NCBI GenBank assembly: GCA_014763515.1
Contig: JACXVH010000132.1
Location: 1 to 9,974 of the forward strand
Direction: 5' to 3'
Origin: Flavobacteriaceae bacterium
GTDB taxonomy: Bacteria; Bacteroidota; Bacteroidia; Flavobacteriales; Flavobacteriaceae
DNA: 9,974 nucleotides
Below, piece by piece: positions 7,493 to 9,974 of this stretch. Below the pieces are notes generated by a model, which was not told where the DNA came from, did not search any database, and was given only the letters and a program-made list of their open reading frames with translations. Within the stretch, counting starts at the first letter, position 1, and each line of letters opens with the position of its first letter. The position numbers and the translations under genes were made by a program.

Positions 7493-8330
7493 ATTTTAAA
7501 TTAGTATTATTTTCTTCTAATTTGTTACGATTAAACTCAGAAGATTTTGCTACAAGATATTCCACAAACTTTAATTCATTTTCAGATTTTAAAAATTCAG
7601 CAAGTTGATACGAACCTGGATCCGCAAAAGCAATAAAAGAAACAATGTCTTCATTTTTAATTTTAAGATTTTCAACAATAAAATTATGCGAATAACGCTT
7701 CATCAAATGATCGTAAAAAGATTCTGATTGTACCTCTCTTAACCATTTCTCGTTTGCAATATTTTCTGCTCTAATTTTTTTCCTTTTTTCTCTTTTTTCA
7801 GCAGTATCAAATAAATCTAAAATCTTATTAAAATTAATACCCGTCAGTGGACTAAAACCACTTTTCTCTAATGGATTTGCAACTTTAGAATATTGATCGT
7901 CTGGAAAACTGAGTTTACTAAAATCAATACCTGCAAGATTTGGAACATATACTTTTATTTTTTTTGAATCTTCAGCTAAATTTCCCGTTAAACTATTTGG
8001 AGTAACAACAATTTCGTTGAGTTCATTTAGTTTTACCTGTAATTTAACCTTGAATTCATTAATTAAAAAATCGCTTTCTAATAAAATATATTTTTTGGAA
8101 ACGAACGACAACCCTTGAAACACTAATGTATCACCTGCTCTAGCTTTAATTGAAAATTTACCATCAAAATCTGAAACTGATCCAATATTTGAACTTAAAT
8201 TTAATATTGTAACATTTTCAACCTCTAGAGAATCAGAAACTACTTTTCCTACTAATATTTCTCTTTCTTTTTCTTGAGAAAAGCTGAGCTGAAGAAAAAA
8301 TAAAAATATAATAATGTAATTATTTTTCAT
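7482..8330 (-). CDS. Exported CarboxypepD_reg-like domain protein (second paralogue)
   Basis: This 282-residue protein has a signal peptide (1-18, ending LSFS before QE). A CarboxypepD_reg-like beta-sandwich follows (about 25-110), recognisable from VGKVVSDSLEVENVTILNL, the DFDGKFSIKARAGDTLVF stretch and the closing LNEIVVT strand. This fold occurs at the N-terminus of TonB-dependent receptors and in stand-alone envelope proteins. The region 170-270 is helical and charged, with a basic run at 176-187. No transporter barrel or catalytic motif is present, so a structural or partner-binding role is more likely than an enzyme. It shares its whole layout with the gene before it (8320-9069), so the two are probably tandem paralogues. 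It overlaps both neighbours by 11 nt. The biological role is unknown. Confidence 0.85.
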   Translation of the reverse strand: MKNNYIIIFLFFLQLSFSQEKEREILVGKVVSDSLEVENVTILNLSSNIGSVSDFDGKFSIKARAGDTLVFQGLSFVSKKYILLESDFLINEFKVKLQVKLNELNEIVVTPNSLTGNLAEDSKKIKVYVPNLAGIDFSKLSFPDDQYSKVANPLEKSGFSPLTGINFNKILDLFDTAEKREKRKKIRAENIANEKWLREVQSESFYDHLMKRYSHNFIVENLKIKNEDIVSFIAFADPGSYQLAEFLKSENELKFVEYLVAKSSEFNRNKLEENNTNLKYED

Positions 8331-9069
8331 TGGTATTCGCTTTTTGTAGTTCTAAAAACTTTGTTCCCAATTTACTCAACACAAATTCGCACATGGTTTT
8401 ATTTTTTTCTTTAAAAGGAATTAAAAACTCCTGTTCATCTAAAAGAAAATACACAAATCCATCAACATAATCTTCTTCTATATGAAGTTTATTTATCATA
8501 AACTCTTCATTATAATGAAACTTAATATCATCAATTAAACGCTCATTTTTCTCTACCTCTACCTCTTTCTTCAACATAGCAGTTCTACCCGATATTGCAT
8601 TTAAAATTCCATCAAATGATACAGACGAACTTAAAGCATATCTATTTTCTCCTACAGCTTGTTTTAATCTTCTTTCTGCTGGCGTGTAACTTTTCATTCC
8701 TCTTGGAATAATTCCTAAATTTTCTGTAGTAACATTTTTATATTTAGTAACCGTAACTTCATCTAACAAATTGGTATTTGACTCCATAGGAACAAAGAAA
8801 ATTTCTCTAGTTTTATCTTCTTCAGTTACAACATGCATGTAACCCTTTAAATGAATTGCACTGAAAAGCAAAGTATCATTAACACTAACATTTACAGAAA
8901 AATAGCCTCCTCTTTCAGTTGTAACGCCTTCATGGTTAGAATAATTAACCACGTGAATTCCTTCTAAATTATGCGAATTTGAGACAATTTTCCCTTTCAT
9001 CAAAAAAATATCTTGAGAAAAAACAAATTGACAAAGTGGAAAAAGAAAAACGAGTAACTTTAACTTCAT
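8320..9069 (-). CDS. Exported CarboxypepD_reg-like domain protein (first paralogue)
   Basis: This 249-residue protein is the first gene of the four-gene operon. I chose the ATG at 9069, since MKLKLLVFLFPLCQFVFS is a good signal peptide with cleavage before QD. An ATG at 9099 would add ten residues ahead of it and spoil the n-region. A CarboxypepD_reg-like domain occupies about 22-108 (MKGKIVSNSHNLEGIHVVNY, GYFSVNVSVNDTLLFS, LLDEVTVTK). A conserved C-terminal part follows, with FDGILNAISGRTAMLKKE (152-169), LIDDIKFHYNEEFMINKLHI (178-197) and YVDGFVYFLL. The downstream paralogue has equivalent blocks. No enzymatic motif is visible. The Cys13 in PLCQ sits inside the hydrophobic core and does not look like a lipobox. 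The stop overlaps the next start by 11 nt (ATGAAAAATAA). The function is unknown, and location in the periplasm or outer envelope is inferred. Confidence 0.85.
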   Translation of the reverse strand: MKLKLLVFLFPLCQFVFSQDIFLMKGKIVSNSHNLEGIHVVNYSNHEGVTTERGGYFSVNVSVNDTLLFSAIHLKGYMHVVTEEDKTREIFFVPMESNTNLLDEVTVTKYKNVTTENLGIIPRGMKSYTPAERRLKQAVGENRYALSSSVSFDGILNAISGRTAMLKKEVEVEKNERLIDDIKFHYNEEFMINKLHIEEDYVDGFVYFLLDEQEFLIPFKEKNKTMCEFVLSKLGTKFLELQKANTNEK

Positions 9070-9127
9070 GTAGTAACATTTATAAAGTAAAAGTACCATA
9101 GTGTTATCCCAATTAAATGCTAAGGAC

Positions 9128-9158
9128 TTGATAAACTTATGTTAAACACGTATTTTTG
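9128..9158 (+). promoter_or_regulatory. Bacteroidota-type promoter of pepE
   Basis: A -33 TTG (9128-9130) and a -7 TATTTTTG (9151-9158) are separated by 20 nt, matching the flavobacterial consensus TTG-N17-23-TAnnTTTG. The box ends 14 nt before the ATG at 9173. This is the clearest promoter in the window. It lies in the 103-nt region shared with the divergent operon, whose own promoter I could not identify. Confidence 0.7.
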
Positions 9159-9172
9159 AAAAAATTAAATTG

Positions 9173-9892
9173 ATGAAAAACTTAATAATTGCTAGTACAT
9201 CTACGCTACATAATGGAAGCTATTTAGAGTATTTGCTTTCTGAACTTACAATTCATTTTGAAAACACTAATAAGATTATTTTTATCCCATTTGCAAGACC
9301 TAGTGGCATAAGTCATGATGAATACACTAATAAAGTAAGAGAAGCTTTTTCTAAAATTAATAAAACAGTAAAAGGACTTCATGAATTTGAAAATCCAATT
9401 GAAGCTATTAAAAATGCAAAAGGGATTTTTACAGGAGGAGGAAACACCTTTTTATTAGTTAGCGAATTGTATCGCACTAAGGTTATAGACGCATTAGAAC
9501 AAAAACTAAAAACTGGAACTCCTTATTTAGGCACTAGTGCCGGAAGTAATATTTGCGGCTTAACAATGGGAACTACAAATGACATGCCTATTGTTTATCC
9601 GCCAAGCTTTAGAACTCTTGGAATGGTTCCATTCAATATTAACCCTCATTATCTAGATCCCGATAATAATTCAACTCACATGGGAGAAACTAGAGAAACA
9701 CGAATTAATGAATTTCACAAATTTAATCCTCAACCTGTAATTGGATTAAGAGAAGGAAGTTGGTTAGACGTTAAAGGAAACAATATAATTTTAAAAGGAA
9801 ATTTAACTGCTCGTTGGTTTGTTACTGGAAAAGATCCAATTGAACTAGAACCCGAAACAAATATTTTCGAAATATTATATGAATTGTCCTAA
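9173..9892 (+). CDS. pepE: Peptidase E (alpha-aspartyl dipeptidase, family S51)
   Basis: PepE is a cytoplasmic serine peptidase that hydrolyses dipeptides with N-terminal aspartate. The 239-residue product has the nucleophile S122 in GTSAGSN, with D137 (TNDMPI) and H159 (NINPHY). Each sits two positions after S120, D135 and H157 of Salmonella PepE. GGGNTF (88-93) and GLREGSW (191-197) are further family motifs. The length agrees with known PepE (about 230). The start is the ATG at 9173. The TTG three bases earlier would only add one residue. There is no signal peptide. It diverges from the M1 peptidase operon and could take up dipeptides released by extracytoplasmic peptidases, although this link is inferred from position only. 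A strong palindromic terminator follows. Confidence 0.95.
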   Translation: MKNLIIASTSTLHNGSYLEYLLSELTIHFENTNKIIFIPFARPSGISHDEYTNKVREAFSKINKTVKGLHEFENPIEAIKNAKGIFTGGGNTFLLVSELYRTKVIDALEQKLKTGTPYLGTSAGSNICGLTMGTTNDMPIVYPPSFRTLGMVPFNINPHYLDPDNNSTHMGETRETRINEFHKFNPQPVIGLREGSWLDVKGNNIILKGNLTARWFVTGKDPIELEPETNIFEILYELS

Positions 9893-9922
9893 AAAAGGTT
9901 GACTCGTTAATAATTCAAATAT

Positions 9923-9966
9923 AATTAAATGGTAACAGAATTAATTCTGTTACCATTTAATTTTTT
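9923..9966 (+). terminator. Intrinsic terminator of pepE, 40-bp perfect palindrome
   Basis: The arms 9923-9942 and 9943-9962 are perfect reverse complements of 20 nt each with no spacer. The folded RNA would have a small UUAA loop and a GGTAACAG stem core. A run of six T (9961-9966) follows, overlapping the end of the right arm, as expected for an intrinsic terminator. It begins 30 nt after the pepE stop. The bases between and after it show nothing else, and no gene start is visible before the window ends at 9974. Confidence 0.85.
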
Positions 9967-9974
9967 CCACTGTT

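Noticed and set aside
9070..9099. Upstream ATG at 9099 as the start of the first CarboxypepD_reg-like gene
   Set aside because: The ATG at 9069 gives a proper signal peptide, while the longer form puts MVLLLYKCYY ahead of it.

Overview
This is a low-GC chromosomal window from a member of the Bacteroidota, most likely Flavobacteriaceae. The evidence is the AT-rich sequence, the style of the proteins (short signal peptides ending in a Ser-Gln type junction, CarboxypepD_reg-like proteins, an FMN-binding glutamate-synthase-like protein with N-terminal membrane helices) and a Bacteroidota-type promoter (TTG spaced from TAnnTTTG) ahead of the last gene. It reads as core-genome housekeeping sequence. 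I see no phage, transposon, CRISPR array, tRNA or rRNA.

Layout. Positions 1-3072 lie on the minus strand: a membrane-anchored FMN-binding glutamate-synthase-like protein, then the 23S rRNA/tRNA adenine-C2 methyltransferase RlmN, then a polyprenyl diphosphate synthase that runs off the left edge. A class I O-methyltransferase (3158-3799, plus strand) diverges from this group. It converges, with one base between the stop codons, on a minus-strand pair of a TatA/TatB-type translocase subunit and a PAP2-type membrane phosphatase. A strong bidirectional hairpin terminator (4774-4805) separates that pair from a four-gene minus-strand operon at 4804-9069. In transcription order the operon encodes two exported CarboxypepD_reg-like paralogues, an exported DUF6702-like protein and an M1-family metallopeptidase. 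PepE (alpha-aspartyl dipeptidase, plus strand, 9173-9892) diverges from the operon and is followed by a 40-bp perfect palindrome that should act as its terminator.

The most notable feature is a set of three indels. The M1 peptidase reading frame is broken twice, by an exact 13-bp tandem duplication (6417-6442) and by a deletion around 5829-5840 that appears to remove the segment carrying the substrate-binding G-x-E-x-P-type motif. The zinc site HExxH-(18)-E is intact. RlmN carries an in-frame internal deletion of roughly 50 codons right after residue 9, which removes its N-terminal accessory RNA-binding domain but leaves the radical-SAM core and both catalytic cysteines. Three such lesions in otherwise intact genes suggest either real decay of the strain or errors in the assembly, and raw reads would decide.

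Functionally, the right half is an exported peptide-handling and cell-envelope block (M1 peptidase operon plus cytoplasmic PepE). The left half combines isoprenoid chain synthesis, RNA modification and a flavin enzyme. I found no convincing undescribed system. The findings worth following are the lesions, the two identical 11-nt gene overlaps between the tandem paralogues, and the non-ATG start of the phosphatase.
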